Source of the DNA: Eledone cirrhosa | Lineage: Eukaryota; Mollusca; Cephalopoda; Octopoda; Eledonidae | DNA: 64,000 bases | NCBI GenBank assembly: GCA_964016885.1 | Contig: OZ024743.1 | Span: forward strand, 72,463,370 to 72,527,369 | Reading direction: 5' to 3' | Shown here: in pieces, positions 12,500 through 23,859 of the stretch | Layout: each line of letters opens with the position of its first letter | Numbering within the stretch: position 1 is the first letter of the stretch | Translations under genes and position numbers: made by a program | Notes under the pieces: model-generated | What the model saw: only the letters and a program-made list of their open reading frames with translations | Databases searched by the model: none | What the model was told of the DNA's origin: nothing

Positions 12500-13130
12500 A
12501 TAGATACACATTTAGTTTAAACATTGTCTCCTCTACTCATCAGTACTCCACCCGCCCAGCACTCAACCCAATGAATGACTACATCATTTCCCACATCATA
12601 TACTGCTTCGGAATCACGCAACCGACACACATCGATTCCAAATCGTCATCTTGGACAACAGCTACTTCCCTTTTCATCAACATACCCTCAAACAACCAAC
12701 AGGCATACGCATGGGAGCCCGCTTGTCAGGACTGTCACCCATCATCTTTCTGATCCCGTTGAAACTCTGCGCGCTCAACACTTGTTGCACATATGCCTTC
12801 TTCACCAGGTACCTAGACGACCTTCTTATGATGAGGCCGATAGGATATCCACTACGTTCAGGAACGTGGACGATAGTATAGAGTTCAACTAAAACATACC
12901 GACAACAATGGATCTCTGTGATTACTCGATTGTTTAATATAAACCGGACCTCCCCAAAACTGAATACTGTAGCAATGAACTCATTCGTATTAGGAACAAA
13001 TGCAGCAAGGCAGAGTTCCAACTCCCACACACACAGCACATTTCTCGGAATTACTCAATCTCAATGGACAATTAACATCAACCACGAGTCATCTAAGGAG
13101 CCCATGACGCCAGAAACATAGGATCTCTTC
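12500..13130 (+). pseudogene. Decayed PLE reverse transcriptase (family E)
   Basis: One frame reads LDNSYFPFHQHTLKQPTGI, RMGARLSGLSP (the 'q..GtaMG...SP' block) and then FFTRYLDDLLM (RYLDD, the catalytic motif) within about 12650-12830. Past a frameshift, FRNVDDS and a THSTFLGITQ block follow. It resembles a Penelope-type palm, but GIRMGARLSGLSP and RYLDD differ from the MGSND/YRDD of family A, so it is a different family. No intact endonuclease was found downstream; 13540-13640 may be its 3' end. Confidence 0.6.
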
Positions 13131-13674
13131 CAACAACTCATTTTTGAAATAACAACACTTCAGTGAACATATAACCCTGACAAACTGCGGAGCCATCCAC
13201 AAGGAGGGACTAGACAAATAATTAGCCCCCTCCAGCCCTGTATTACGAGAACACCTATAGAAAAAGCAAACATACGGCCATGAACTGCCAAGGCACGCTA
13301 GGAATCTGCCCTATTCGTGAGACACGTATGTAACCACGACATTTACATCAGTATTACCATTAGACCTCTTCACATCCATATAACATCTCATTACACATCC
13401 ATCTCCCTTCAGTAAAAAAGTTAGACAAATACATAAACAACAACAAACAAACACACACACACATATAATATATATGAATATATATATTTATCTAGAGACA
13501 TTTTTTCAAATTCCAACCCGCCCGTCCCCTCAATCTATCTTATTTCTCATTCTTACTTCTGATGAAGTACTAGCGTCCGAAACGTTAAGACGCTCTTCCT
13601 GCTATATCAAGCGTTAACCTAATATATCCCTTCCATATACTGTACCGATTGTGTTGTTATTTCTGTTTACGTTT

Positions 13675-13915
<241 letters not shown>

Positions 13916-14054
13916 TTCCAGTGGTAGCTGAGTAAAAACAATCAACAAGAGTTTTGGACTTTTTGCTCCTTATTGAGATTGTGTATTCTCGTCAGTGCTA
14001 CCCACTGGAACTGCTGAGAATACAAACTATTCTTAAATGTATACATCAGCTGAT

Positions 14055-14123
14055 TAGTCCGTAACTCTATGCGTCAAAGCATGGCGTCCAAACCGCTACA
14101 GAATCTGCCAATCCACCGCGCTC
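14055..14123 (-). mobile_element. SINE-1 5'-end fragment
   Basis: Plus-strand text CCGTAACTCTATGCGTCAAA through CTGCCAATCCACCGCG is the A-box end of SINE-1 read backwards. The B box and body are absent. Confidence 0.8.
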
Positions 14124-15235
14124 CAAGAACTTTAATAACAGGTGCTCTTGGAATCATATACAATTAACAGACAGATAGATGCACAACCAAAACTCCAGGA
14201 TTTACAAATATATATAGCATAACAAAATAGACTACTAGGCACTACAAACGGAACGAGGTGTACAATACAATATAAACATCAATACAATACAATATAAACA
14301 TCAATACAATACAATATAATATAAACATCACCACCAAAATATTGCACTTGTAAAAGGCACAGAGAGCTGTGCTCGTAATGCAGTGACAACACGCAATGAA
14401 TATACCACTAAATATAGTTTACTATATAACAGACATGCATATGTAGAGCTGGATATTAATAATATTGTGTCTTAGAATCTGTATGCTTTGGTAATGGAAT
14501 TATGTATTTACATATAAACATATCGCGTCTATATTCAGTTTTAGTTTTAAGTTTTTACCGGTTGCGCATTTCTTATGCTTTTCAAAAATAATTTTGAGAT
14601 AGAGTGCTCGTGATTTTTGCTCTAATCTGATCAGTTTTGGAAATTCTTCCTGTTTTATGTGAAAAAAGTGACTGTTTTATATGAACACATTGATACCTGT
14701 GCCGCCCAAAATCCTTCCGCTCTACAAATCTAAAGATAATGCCACCCCTACCAAGTGCATCAGCAAGGAATCTCACTTTACTAACAAATACGGACCCCCT
14801 CTAAACACATCTTCCTAAGACGAACCCACATCATACACACGTCGATATACATACCTACATAAGCATACATCCTACATACATTTCTATCCACATATAAACA
14901 CAAATATACACAAATTCGCATACCTTTCGATGTTTATAGATATACACGTGCCGACACGCACACATACACATACGCACACATGTACTGCACATTGATGGGT
15001 GCATACATATTTGTACACAAGTATCCCATATGGCAGGGCCTAATGGATTCCCTTTACAGTAAGGACAATCTGGACTCACAGACGCCTTGTTGTTATGACA
15101 ATACTATACATCATTTCACCTCTTTTATTATATATATAATTGATGTTCTATTGAGAGAATCATTTTTGCAAATGACTGAAAATATCGAATAATGTACGAC
15201 ATTTTTACCAGGACCACAAAAATACTGGTCCATCG

Positions 15236-15312
15236 ACACACATACACACACACACACATACACACACACACATACACACACACATACACACACACGCGCG
15301 CGCGCGCGCGCG
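15236..15312. repeat. (CA)n-(CG)n microsatellite
   Basis: CA dinucleotides with TACA interruptions, then a short CG run, inside the TIR element. Confidence 0.9.
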
Positions 15313-15424
15313 CATGCACACGCGAACACTAGCATACAGACAGACATACACACACTCACACACTTCTCCGTATAAGACAAGAGCTGAAAAATATGTTTCA
15401 ACATGTTAAAATAACCCCCCCCCC

Positions 15425-15702
15425 CCCTACACACACACATTCCTACTGACCGATTCATTTCCATTATCACAATAATTGTTTCTACTTTAGGCACAAGGCC
15501 AGCATAATGAACCACTTTGCTACACACACACATATTTGTCTTAATAGACACCTGAACTGTTGACCTCTCAACATGACTGCAACTCACACACGTACACACA
15601 CATTCCTACTGACCGATTCATTTCTATTATTACAACAATGAACCACTTTGCTACACACACATATTTGTCTTAATAGATACCTGAACTGTTGACCTCTGAA
15701 CA
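15425..15702. repeat. About 105-bp direct duplication, one copy carrying a SINE fragment
   Basis: Copy 1 (15437-15576) and copy 2 (15600-15702) share ATTCCTACTGACCGATTCAT and AATGAACCACTTTGCTACAC to GACCTCT. Copy 1 alone contains about 34 bp of SINE-1 tail (15470-15504, antisense: ATTGTTTCTACTTTAGGCAC...). Confidence 0.85.
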
Positions 15703-16190
15703 ACTCAATCAAGCGGAAAAGGACACTCTTCGACAAATCTACATTTGGCGCGAAACCAGTTCGCGCTATAATCAATTTAAACGTTCACGTGACTTCTACC
15801 GACCAATCAAAATTGTTTTGACAACAAGAATTTTTGCAACACGAATTGGCGCGAAATTGATAGTGCTTATTCACGTGACATTCAACAACCAACCAAATCT
15901 TAATACCTCCCAAGCCACATTTTTCACATAAAACAGGAAGAATTTCCGAAACTGATCAGATTAGAGCAAAAATCACGAGCACTCTATCTCAAAATTATTT
16001 TTGAAAAGCATAAGAAATGCGCAACCGGTAAAAACTTGAAACTAAAACTGAATACTAACTAATACTTATTACTAATTTATATTTATTCCTAATTAAACTA
16101 TTTTTCACTGGGAAAAATTTGTCAGGATTTTCTTTTCCTTTTTACTAATATATCACAACTCGTGTGTCACAACTCCATTTTTTTAAAATA

Positions 16191-16350
<160 letters not shown>

Positions 16351-16356
16351 AACATT

Positions 16357-17287
16357 TTTTCGCTCTACATGGCTGAATACAATAAATGTAATCTGAGTTT
16401 TTCGAATATGAACAATAACGTTCGATTCGTTTGCAATTATGCAAACAAGCCTCACTTTAAAAGCCATGGCAGTAGCATTAACTCTTCAAACAGAACTGCA
16501 GACACTAATGTTTCTGGGTATCATCCTTCATCAGTACAGCTCACTGTTCACCTGCCAACTCTCAGAGCTAGTGAAAGTATATGGTATTTTCTAAAATATA
16601 CAGTGACTGATCGGCCTGACTTAAACTTTAGCAGACCTATTGATCAGTCAGATCTGCATATTAGCAGATCCACTGATTACCCAGATTTGCATATCAGCAG
16701 ACGGGCCAGTCAGTTTCCTATATACGAGCGATAAATGGCCGGCTTTGCTATATTCGGATAAAAAACATTTTGCCTGCAGTTCTGTTCAGATGCCAACACA
16801 TGAGCAAGAATGAAGTGTTCATTGTACTGACATGGCTTTAAAAATGAGGCTTGTTTTCATAATTGCAAACGAATCGAATGTTATTAATATTCGAAAAACT
16901 CAGATTACATTTATTGTATTCCGCTATGTAGAGCGAAAAAGTTTTATCGCTCTTATACAGGAAACTAACTGGCCAGTCTGCTGATATGCAAATCTGGGTA
17001 ATCAGTGGATCTGCTAATATGCAGATCTGACTGATCAGTAATCACTGTATATTTTAGAAAATAGCATATACTTTCACTAGCTCTGATAGTTGGCAGGTGA
17101 ACAGTGAGCTGTACTGATGCAGGGTGATACCCAGAAACATTAGTGTCTGCAGTTCTGTGTAGATGCCAACACATGAGCAAGAATGAAGTGTTAATTCTAC
17201 TGCCATGGCTTTAAAAATGAAGCTTCTTTGCGTAATTGTAAAACGAATCGAATGTTATTAATATTCGAAAAAATCAGATTACATTTA
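16357..17287. mobile_element. Compound fold-back element
   Basis: The end sequence (CGCTCTACATGGCTGAATAC ... ATTCGATTCGTTTGCAA) at 16360-16470 occurs inverted at 16828-16943 and inverted again at about 17200-17287. The stretch 16470-16735 is inverted at 16950-17150 (ATCTGCATATTAGCAGATCC and its complement). So one fold-back unit (16357-16943) is followed by a second inverted partial unit. About 160 bp is also directly repeated (16778-16938 and 17147-17287). No transposase is seen. Confidence 0.75.
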
Positions 17288-17299
17288 TATATATATATA

Positions 17300-17565
17300 T
17301 AAATGGTCGGAGTAGCGCTTAAGGCTTTCTCTGACGATGTGCAACGAAAGAACTTTGATAAACTATATATATGTGTTTGTGTCTATATTGAATCTGTATT
17401 ATTTTTGACCGTCGGTCAGTCAATGGCAACATTGAGGACCGAATAAATTAGATTACCGATATAAAAGACACAGAAGCGAAAACCAACCAAACAGTGAGTG
17501 TGTTCTGTTATTAATTCTGGCAATATTACACAAATATGACCCTCCCCAAGTATAACAATATATAT
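17300..17565 (+). repeat. Repeat R2 (probable PLE-C 3' end), copy 1
   Basis: The right half (ATATAAAAGACACAGAAGCG through CCCTCCCCAAGTATAACAA) matches 27957-28065 directly and 28735-28855 inverted. The left part has TCTGACGATGTGCAACGAAA, a shortened version of the hammerhead-like motif at 28921-28974. Bounded by TA repeats on both sides. Confidence 0.7.
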
Positions 17566-17570
17566 ATAAA

Positions 17571-17614
<44 letters not shown>

Positions 17615-17618
17615 TACT

Positions 17619-17685
<67 letters not shown>
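17563..17685. repeat. (TA)n with internal (CA)n
   Basis: TA dinucleotides interrupted by a short CACACACA block; abuts R2. Confidence 0.95.
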
Positions 17686-17689
17686 AAGA

Positions 17690-18175
17690 GAGAGAGTGTG
17701 TGTTTGTAATTTTCATTTTTAATCATTGTTATTGATGTTTAATACACTGTTCCTTCTGTTGAAACTTAGAGTTACGTTTAATAGCACCAACTCTATTTTA
17801 TACTTTACCAAATGTAGTCATATAAATTGAAGGCCAGTATTTTTGGGTCTGTTGCTTGTATCACATTTTGTCAACAAAAGAATGTAGCCACATTTATCTT
17901 TATTCCCTTTAATAAAACAATTATAATGTAATTTTCCTACATAAGCAATGCTTGCAACTGTGTGTTATGAGACTAGATAGTCAGAAGGTATGTATTTTAT
18001 GCATCAAAATATCTAAACCCGAAAAGTTTCCATGACTGACTCCGGTTCTGACCAATCCTCTTACTGCCTAGAACAGATATTTCTATTTGATAATTATCTT
18101 TGCATTTTTGGAAGATGACATATTATTTCTTTGGTATTGTCGCAAAAAGAACACAAGATAGTTATAATAGTACCA
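17690..18175. other. No recognised feature
   Basis: AT-rich. No coding or repeat match recognised. Confidence 0.55.
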
Positions 18176-18177
18176 AT

Positions 18178-18410
18178 AAAAAGGGTTTCTGATATAGGGA
18201 CCATGCCAGTAAGTTTCGTGAAGGGGAAAGTCGATTAAATTGACCCCAGTGTGTGTGCGACTGGTATTAACGATCAAACGATCGACCCTGTAAGTTGGGA
18301 AAGCAAAGCTAACTTTGGCGGGATTAGAATTCAGAAGGTAAAGGACCATAACTCTATACCACAAAGCATGTTGTCCAAAGTTCTACCGATACTGCCAATC
18401 CACCGCCCAC
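18178..18410 (-). mobile_element. tRNA-derived SINE, subfamily SINE-2
   Basis: Antisense copy ending CTGCCAATCCACCGCCC. It differs from SINE-1 by an inserted block beginning AGGGGAAAGTCGATTAAAT before the GACCCCAGTG-like sequence. The same insertion occurs at 55690, 60865, 62770 and 62880, so it defines a subfamily. Diverged. Confidence 0.8.
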
Positions 18411-18844
18411 ATTGTACCAATAATAATTAACTATTTCAAGTATTTCGACAATTAATTACATATCAACTTAGTTCCAATTATTAAGGAAAGAAATCTGCTG
18501 AGAATATGGTGTATATTACAACCAAATGCCGGAAGCTAGCGTTATTGGGTTGCAGGTGTCGTAATTATATAATAATATTAATAATGGTTTCTTTATTGGC
18601 CACAAGGGCCAACATGAAGTAAAAAGTTACTGACGGGACAGATCGGTAGAGAATGTTACAAATTGGGTTTGGGCCGTGTAAATAGGTTATAACAAGAAAA
18701 TAGAAATATAAAAAAAAATTCAAACAACAAAAATACCCCAATAGGGGGGAAACTTCCGAGGATCACTCGTGGCAAAACCACACAAAAGACCACGGCCATT
18801 CTGACCAACATGGAAGAGGCCCTCTCAGTTTTCCACTCCTCAGT

Positions 18845-19670
18845 CTACAGGCGCATACTCTGAGCGGGCCCGTTCTCTCGGACTAGACTCGCCACTTTCA
18901 CCCACCTTTCAAGAAACTTGCTAGAAGACAGCACTTGCCTCTCCACCCTGATTTTCCTCTTCAAGTGAAACTTGAAAAAGTTAATCAGGGTTTGGCCGGA
19001 AAGGAAAGTCTCCGTCTTAACCCTTTCGATCTTGTCAACCACACAATCTCTTTCGCCATGGCCACCAGGCAGATGGAAACCGCGCGCCCTTCCTCCTCCT
19101 TAACGAAGGATGGCGGGGCTATCTGCACAATTGTCTCAGTCGATAACCGGATTCGTCCTACCCGCGACAGCAACTGTTCGACATAGCCGCGCAAGTCAGC
19201 AATTGTCAGGCACTTAACGAGTGCGTGCAGGACGGTTTCGTGCCCAGCACGCAACTCGGACAGGCTCAGCTGACAGCACCTCTGTGCCTGTAGAGCTTAT
19301 CCTGAACCGGCAACGCTCCCCGGTAGCACTGCCAAGCCAGGGATTTCTGGAAGCTGTCCATAGGCCCCGGGCTGAAAGTTCTCTTGAAGAGAGTGAACAG
19401 CTGATCCTCTTCGACGCCCATGGTCTCCCCGAGAACGTCGCCGCTCTTCCCGTCCACTAGCCCTCTATACAATGCCAAGGTGGATGTTCCACCGATACTA
19501 GTGTCCAGCGGGTAGAGGGCGGTGAGCGCTTGGAAATATTCCAGCTTCCAAGTGCTATCCCTCGGTCTTTTCCCGGTCCAGGACTGCAGCACTGTCAAGG
19601 AGACGAGCTGGAGAAAAGCGCGTCTGCCAAACGGGTCCGAGCATCTGGAGGTGTTTGCTGTACGACACAA
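18845..19670 (-). pseudogene. LINE ORF2 C-terminal region
   Basis: Frames joined by shifts give RRAFLQLVSLTVLQSW, then FSPGPMDSFQKSLAWQCYRG with ALPVQDKLYRHRGAVS, then HETVLHALVKC, LSRVGRIRLSTETIVQIAPP, CLVAMAKEIVWLTRSKGL and KFHLKRKIRVERQVLSSSKF. The same series occurs in the second copy (56230-57366). The Cys/His block (CPxC...HAL..C) is the zinc-binding tail expected after an L1/Tx1-type RT. At least three frame changes break it. Confidence 0.8.
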
Positions 19671-20623
19671 TCACGGTGACGTCGTCGCCGTAAGTGGGCA
19701 AGGATCTCCCGCATCCCAGTTCACATGGGACGCTCCTCATCGTCTCCAATTTGTGCAGTAACGGCTCGAGGGAAAATAGATACAAGAGGGACAATAGGGG
19801 ACAAACCTGGCGGACCACACGCATGATGGTATATGGCTGCGACAGGTGACATTTTACCCTCAAAATCGAGCAGATGTCGCTGTGCATCGCAACAATTCAG
19901 CCCCTAAAAGCGGGCCCGAAATCGGCCGCCTCGACGATCACAGCCAAGTACCGATTGCCGACACTATCAAATGCTTTAGATTCATCCAAGTTGAACAGGG
20001 CCTCACGCGTGCCAGGTTCCTTAACAAGCCTCTAATGATGTATCGCATGAGATGGAGATGGTCGTGGAGGGATCTGTCCGGAATGGTCATGCCTGCGCTT
20101 CTCCCACCAGATCGTCAACGACAAGTGCCAATCTCTTTGCTAACACCTTGGCGAAAACCGTGAACTTTGCGTTCAGCAGAGCTATGGGCCTGAGGTTGTC
20201 TATGACGTCGCCCTTGTTCGGGTCTTTTCTCAGCAGCGCTACCGCTCCCCGACTCACAAAATTGGCAATGTTCCCGTTCTGCTGCCAGTTGCAGTAGACG
20301 TCTGCCAAGAGGTCGCCGAACAAGTATGGCATGTACACATAAAGTTCGTAGAGCAGAGCATCCAAACCTAGCGATTTGCCCCTCATGCAGTCAGACATCA
20401 CTTTCCGTATTTAACCTGCTGTTATCGGATTTTCGCAGCCCTGCGCTGCGGTCGTTGAGAGCCGCAGCAGTCTGTCGAGGTATGCACCGAAGTCTACACT
20501 CTGATCCGGCCCGCCGCCACTCCCGAACAGTTGATTAAAGTGCTGTTGAAAAGCCGCACACATATGATCGGGTTCGGGCAAAATGCGCCCATTTTGAACT
20601 GGCAAAGATCTTGCGTTGAACAA
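19555..20623 (-). pseudogene. LINE ORF2 reverse transcriptase domain
   Basis: Blocks in order on the minus strand: a weak N-terminal part with FNQLFG (near 20530), GKSLGLDALLYELY (20340-20400), LRPIALLNAKFTVFAKVLAK with RLALVV (20120-20230), then in another frame VRQVCPLLSLLYLFSLEPLL (degraded 'RQGCPLSPLLY') and LPTYGDDVTVIVS, whose YGDD is the catalytic motif (about 19690). Frameshift breaks fall near 19890-20080 and 20410. The enzyme would reverse-transcribe LINE RNA at the nicked target. Not functional here. Confidence 0.85.
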
Positions 20624-20775
20624 TTAGTCGAGTGCCAATCTCGCCGCAAGCACGTTGGTTGCGATGCCTGTGCAAAACAGTTATTCTAGCTTTGTAACAA
20701 GCTCTCCCTCTACTCTGTTTTCCTCTATCACTATTCCTTTCCTAAACCTTATGGATTCTACTCTAATAGCCCTTT

Positions 20776-21463
20776 TCAGGTAAACCACCACATGTTGTTG
20801 ACGATCGTACTCGTCAAGGCACGCTTAACTAATTCGCTAATCCGGACTCTGTAAGCTTTGCGCGCCGAGAACGACGCGTTCAGTTTCCAATAACCGGGCC
20901 CATGCCTATGGAGCCTATCTAAGTCAACTTCACAGATCACAAATTTGTTGTCCGTGTAGTCGACTACTTTAAATTGTGGAGAACCTAAACTAGCCTTATC
21001 TGTTTCCCTATAGAATACCCTATCTAAATACGATCTGGATGACCCGATGCGGTTTGCCCGTCTGTACATTGGCACATTCGGATAAACCAGTCTATACCTG
21101 TCAGACAGTTCAACACGTCTGAGCAGGTTGTTGAGGCTTTTACACTCTCTTCCTCTGTATGAAAGCATTGCCTTCGCTGCCTGTCACGTCTAGCACCACC
21201 GACTTACCTTCTGGGTCCAAGAAAATGGCCCGTATGGCGAGATCGAAGGCTCTCCGAAAAATCACAGCAACTCCACCCCGGCTCCCAGACGGCTTGGTGA
21301 TGCGTATACATCGTAGCCGCCGAAGACCGGTGCGAAGGCTCGTGTTTCGGAGATTCTGGTCTCGCTGATGGCCACCACATCTATGTTAGTTGAGCAGGTG
21401 ACCCTGCTTCCAAGATGATGCCAGGCCACGTACATTTACACTGCCTATTCTGAGTACGGCCAT
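20776..21463 (-). pseudogene. LINE ORF2 N-terminal APE-like endonuclease
   Basis: A minus-strand ATG at 21463 gives MAVLRIGSVNVRGLASSW, the usual 'lN..Gl' start of APE endonucleases. After a frame change come DVVAISETRISETRA and, in a third frame, GSRGGVAVIFRRAFDLAIRA. The block at 20776-21168 ends the domain with SYLDRVFYRE (S-x-LDR) and GPGYWKLNASF, typical of L1/Tx1-type endonuclease ends. The expected DH pair is not intact in the frame read. It nicks target DNA in active elements. Confidence 0.8.
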
Positions 21464-22339
21464 GCTTGGTGAGGAATGGGTAAGTGAGAAAGGATCACTT
21501 ACATTTATAGTGTGTGGGAGTGACAGTAGAACCGTCCCCTCCGCTGGTCATGAGTATCTCCACGATGATGTTTGTTATATTATATTGGAGAATGACCCTC
21601 TGAAATCCCCAATGCAATTGAATTGGATGATGATTATATTTTTTGGTAAAGTTGTTGGTGTTGGTGGGGTGTGGTAATTTATGTCTGTAATGTCTGTGTG
21701 TTGCTTTATAGGTTCCATTAATTCTTTGTTTGCGATATTTCTGGTTGTGTAATTTTTTTGGGGGCCGGGGGGGCAGTGGTGGTTTTGTTGCTGCTTTCTT
21801 CTTGTTGCCGTTGAGTGTGTGTGCTTTGTTGTGTTTGCGATGTTAGTGTTTGGGGTGATGCTGGTAGTGGTGTGGTTGTTTGTGGTGGTGATGGTTATTG
21901 TTATGGTGGTTGGTGTTGCTGGAAGTCGCCTTGCAGCTTTATGCTTCTTTGTTTGCCCTCGCTTTTGGAGGGTGAAGCTATGCTGTTTTTTCGTTTGTTT
22001 TACTTGCAAACTGTTCTCCACTCCTCTGCCGCCTCATTCTCCATGTCCGACTGTGAGAGGTCGGGGAGCGGTATGGGTTCTACCCTCTCATTTGATATTG
22101 CTGTTGTTGATGTTGTTGTTGTTGTTGGTGGTGGTGGTGGAGCCTGGTCTGGCGTTCTTGGCACAGGTGCAGATAGTGTAACTCTTTCTGTTGCTACCAT
22201 TGCCGTCGCTGTTTTTGTTGTCTGTCGCTTTGCTGTGGGTGCCACAGATGTTGTCCTCCTACTCTCTGTTATGATCCCGAACTTCTCGCTGACTGCCTTG
22301 TTTCTGATGACAGCGGTTCCGGAGTTGGAAGAAGGAGGG

Positions 22340-23060
22340 TATTCGACTTTGTTATCTAATGTGGGCAGAAGACCCTGAGGTGAGACTTCGATCCACATTC
22401 GTAACACTTTGGGCGCCTTCCTTCCACAGATATTGGAAGTTGGGAGCCATTCACGAGGTCTATTGTGTAAGAAATAGCACTGATGCAATCCTGGTATGTT
22501 TGGATGAGCATCTCCATTTCAATACCGGACCAGTCCTCTGTCCCCAATTTCTGTACCTGCAGAATGCTTGTTTTGTCCTCGATGCCCACGAGGACAGATA
22601 CAACCAGACAAGACACGGGTATGTAGGGCGGAACCTGGGCCACCCTGATCTTTGCAATTTTTTCCTCCCTGCAGTAAAAGGGGACTAATATTAATTCATC
22701 ACTCCGTAGGATTTTCAAGGTGTGCAATTTTGCTTCCTGGGTGGTAGCAAAAATGACGTCTACTGTATCATACTTCGTGCCTCGGGTGTTGTGGGTTTTC
22801 CGTGCCCACACAGTTTACAAGGCCTTCTGGATTTGGGCCTCCGTGACTCTCTCCACACGACGGGATATCGTGTCAATTGTGCGGTATGACAATGTGCGTC
22901 GCTTTTTTACTTCTGGAAGTCGGTTGGCGGTTTCAAGGAGACTGAAAATTCAGTTCTGGTTATCCCGTGTCTTACGACCGCCATCGCCTCCTCTGTGACC
23001 AGAAATGTCTCTACGTTGCGTGTCACTCTAGCAATAGTGATGGTCCCTTTATGCGGGACC
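22340..23060 (-). pseudogene. LINE ORF1 with CCHC zinc knuckle
   Basis: Open from about 22811 to 22356 on the minus strand: KYDTVDVIFATTQEAKLHTL, ILVPFYCREEKIAKIRVAQV, then near the end KCYECGSKSHLRVFC, a CX2CX4HX4C knuckle expected in a nucleic-acid-binding ORF1 protein. Upstream (22907-23060, other frame) the reading TEEAMAVVRHG and SVSLKPPTDFQK leads into it after a shift. ORF1 binds element RNA in this class. The region beyond the knuckle (21575-22340) is Thr/Asn/Pro-rich and frameshifted. Confidence 0.7.
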
Positions 23061-23290
23061 ATTGTTTCTCCTACTACTGCTGCTACTGGTCTTGTTGTTG
23101 CTGCTATTGCTGTTGCTACTGCTACAACTGGTGTTACTGGTGTTGCTGCTGCTGCTGCTGCTGCTACCACTGGTGTTAATGTCACTGCAGTTGCTGTTGC
23201 TACCTCCTTCGTTGCCAAATGCATCAGCAGCAACCGCTTCTCGACCACGGCTTGATGGAGAAGAGGATGAAATAATCTTTGCCTGACTTT
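23060..23290 (-). repeat. Trinucleotide-rich 5' segment of LINE
   Basis: Imperfect CTG/TTG/CTA triplets. All frames are open and low complexity (Ala/Val, Ser/Asn or Leu). Best treated as the simple-sequence 5' part of the LINE, not a host polyserine protein. Confidence 0.7.
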
Positions 23291-23676
23291 CACTCCATGA
23301 CGATGAAGAAGACGAAAAAGAAAGCCAGACTTCACACGGACAGCTTGGTGATGAACTAAGTTTTGAGGAAAGACAAGGTAACGAAAGATAGTTTGATGTA
23401 GAACGAAGTTGGGAGTGAAGACAAGGTAGAAAAGAGATTTGTTTTGAGTGACGCCAGTTTTCTTTTTTTTTGTAGGCGTATTTGCCAAATGCAAAGTCCA
23501 AATTGGAATTTAGCCCCGAAGAGCTAATTACCGATTGATGTCGATTGATGTCGAGAAGCGGGTTATGTTTAAACACAAGACAATATAAAGTTTTACAACA
23601 TTTCGCAATAAATACTGTTCAAATATCACAAATTTACGGGAGCAAAATTTCCTACTTCCACAATAATAATGATAGC

Positions 23677-23857
23677 AATAATAATTGTTTCTACTTTATG
23701 ACAGTGTATTACTGGTACTTTATTTTAACGACACCGTAAGGATGAAAGGAAAAGTTAACCTCGGCGGGATTTGAACTTAGATCATAAAGGGCCGTAAATC
23801 TATGTGTCAAAGCATGGCGTCCGATCGTCTACCGATACTGACAATCCACCTCCCCTA
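23677..23857 (-). mobile_element. SINE-1 copy with internal deletion
   Basis: Antisense. Runs ATAATTGTTTCTACTTTATG, then directly CAGTGTATTACTGG, so the GCACAAGGCCAGCAATTA block is missing. Ends CTGACAATCCACCTCCCC, followed by (AAT)n. Confidence 0.9.
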
Positions 23858-23859
23858 AT

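Larger units (their letters stand above)
14526..16056. mobile_element. Fold-back or MITE-like element with 135-145 bp terminal inverted repeats
   Basis: The ends are reverse complements: TATTCAGTTTTAGTTTTAAG at 14532 versus CTTGAAACTAAAACTGAATA ending near 16056. Inner parts also match (TTTTTACCGGTTGCGCAT; GCTCTAATCTGATCAG). A TA flanks each end, consistent with a TA target duplication but too short to prove it. The interior holds CA repeats and the duplicated block at 15425-15702, and no transposase. It may be a non-autonomous DNA transposon; the superfamily is not determinable. Confidence 0.65.
18567..23500 (-). mobile_element. Two-ORF non-LTR retrotransposon (L1/Tx1-like), nearly full-length
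   Basis: Read on the minus strand: a GC-richer 5' part with trinucleotide runs, ORF1 with a CCHC knuckle, an intergenic tract, ORF2 with an N-terminal endonuclease and RT, and a 3' end GGCCAATAAAGAAACCATTA before ATT repeats. The 3' boundary is set by similarity with the copy ending near 55990. GC content is visibly higher than the surroundings, suggesting a relatively young insertion. Frameshifts and stops occur in both ORFs. The clade is judged from the RT and post-RT blocks ('LSLKG.AEV', 'CPRC..ETVLHA') and needs a phylogeny. Confidence 0.8.

Noticed and set aside
13557..13600. Hammerhead ribozyme at CTGATGAAGTACTAGC...GAAAC
   Set aside because: Core words are present, but helix II would have only about two adjacent pairs and helix I three. 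Worth a covariance search but not supported by eye.
21815..22378. Plus-strand Val/Gly-rich open frame of 187 codons
   Set aside because: Antisense of the LINE ORF1 region; no domain recognised.
23049..23576. Ser/Asn-rich host protein on the minus strand
   Set aside because: Triplet-repeat 5' part of the LINE; all frames open.
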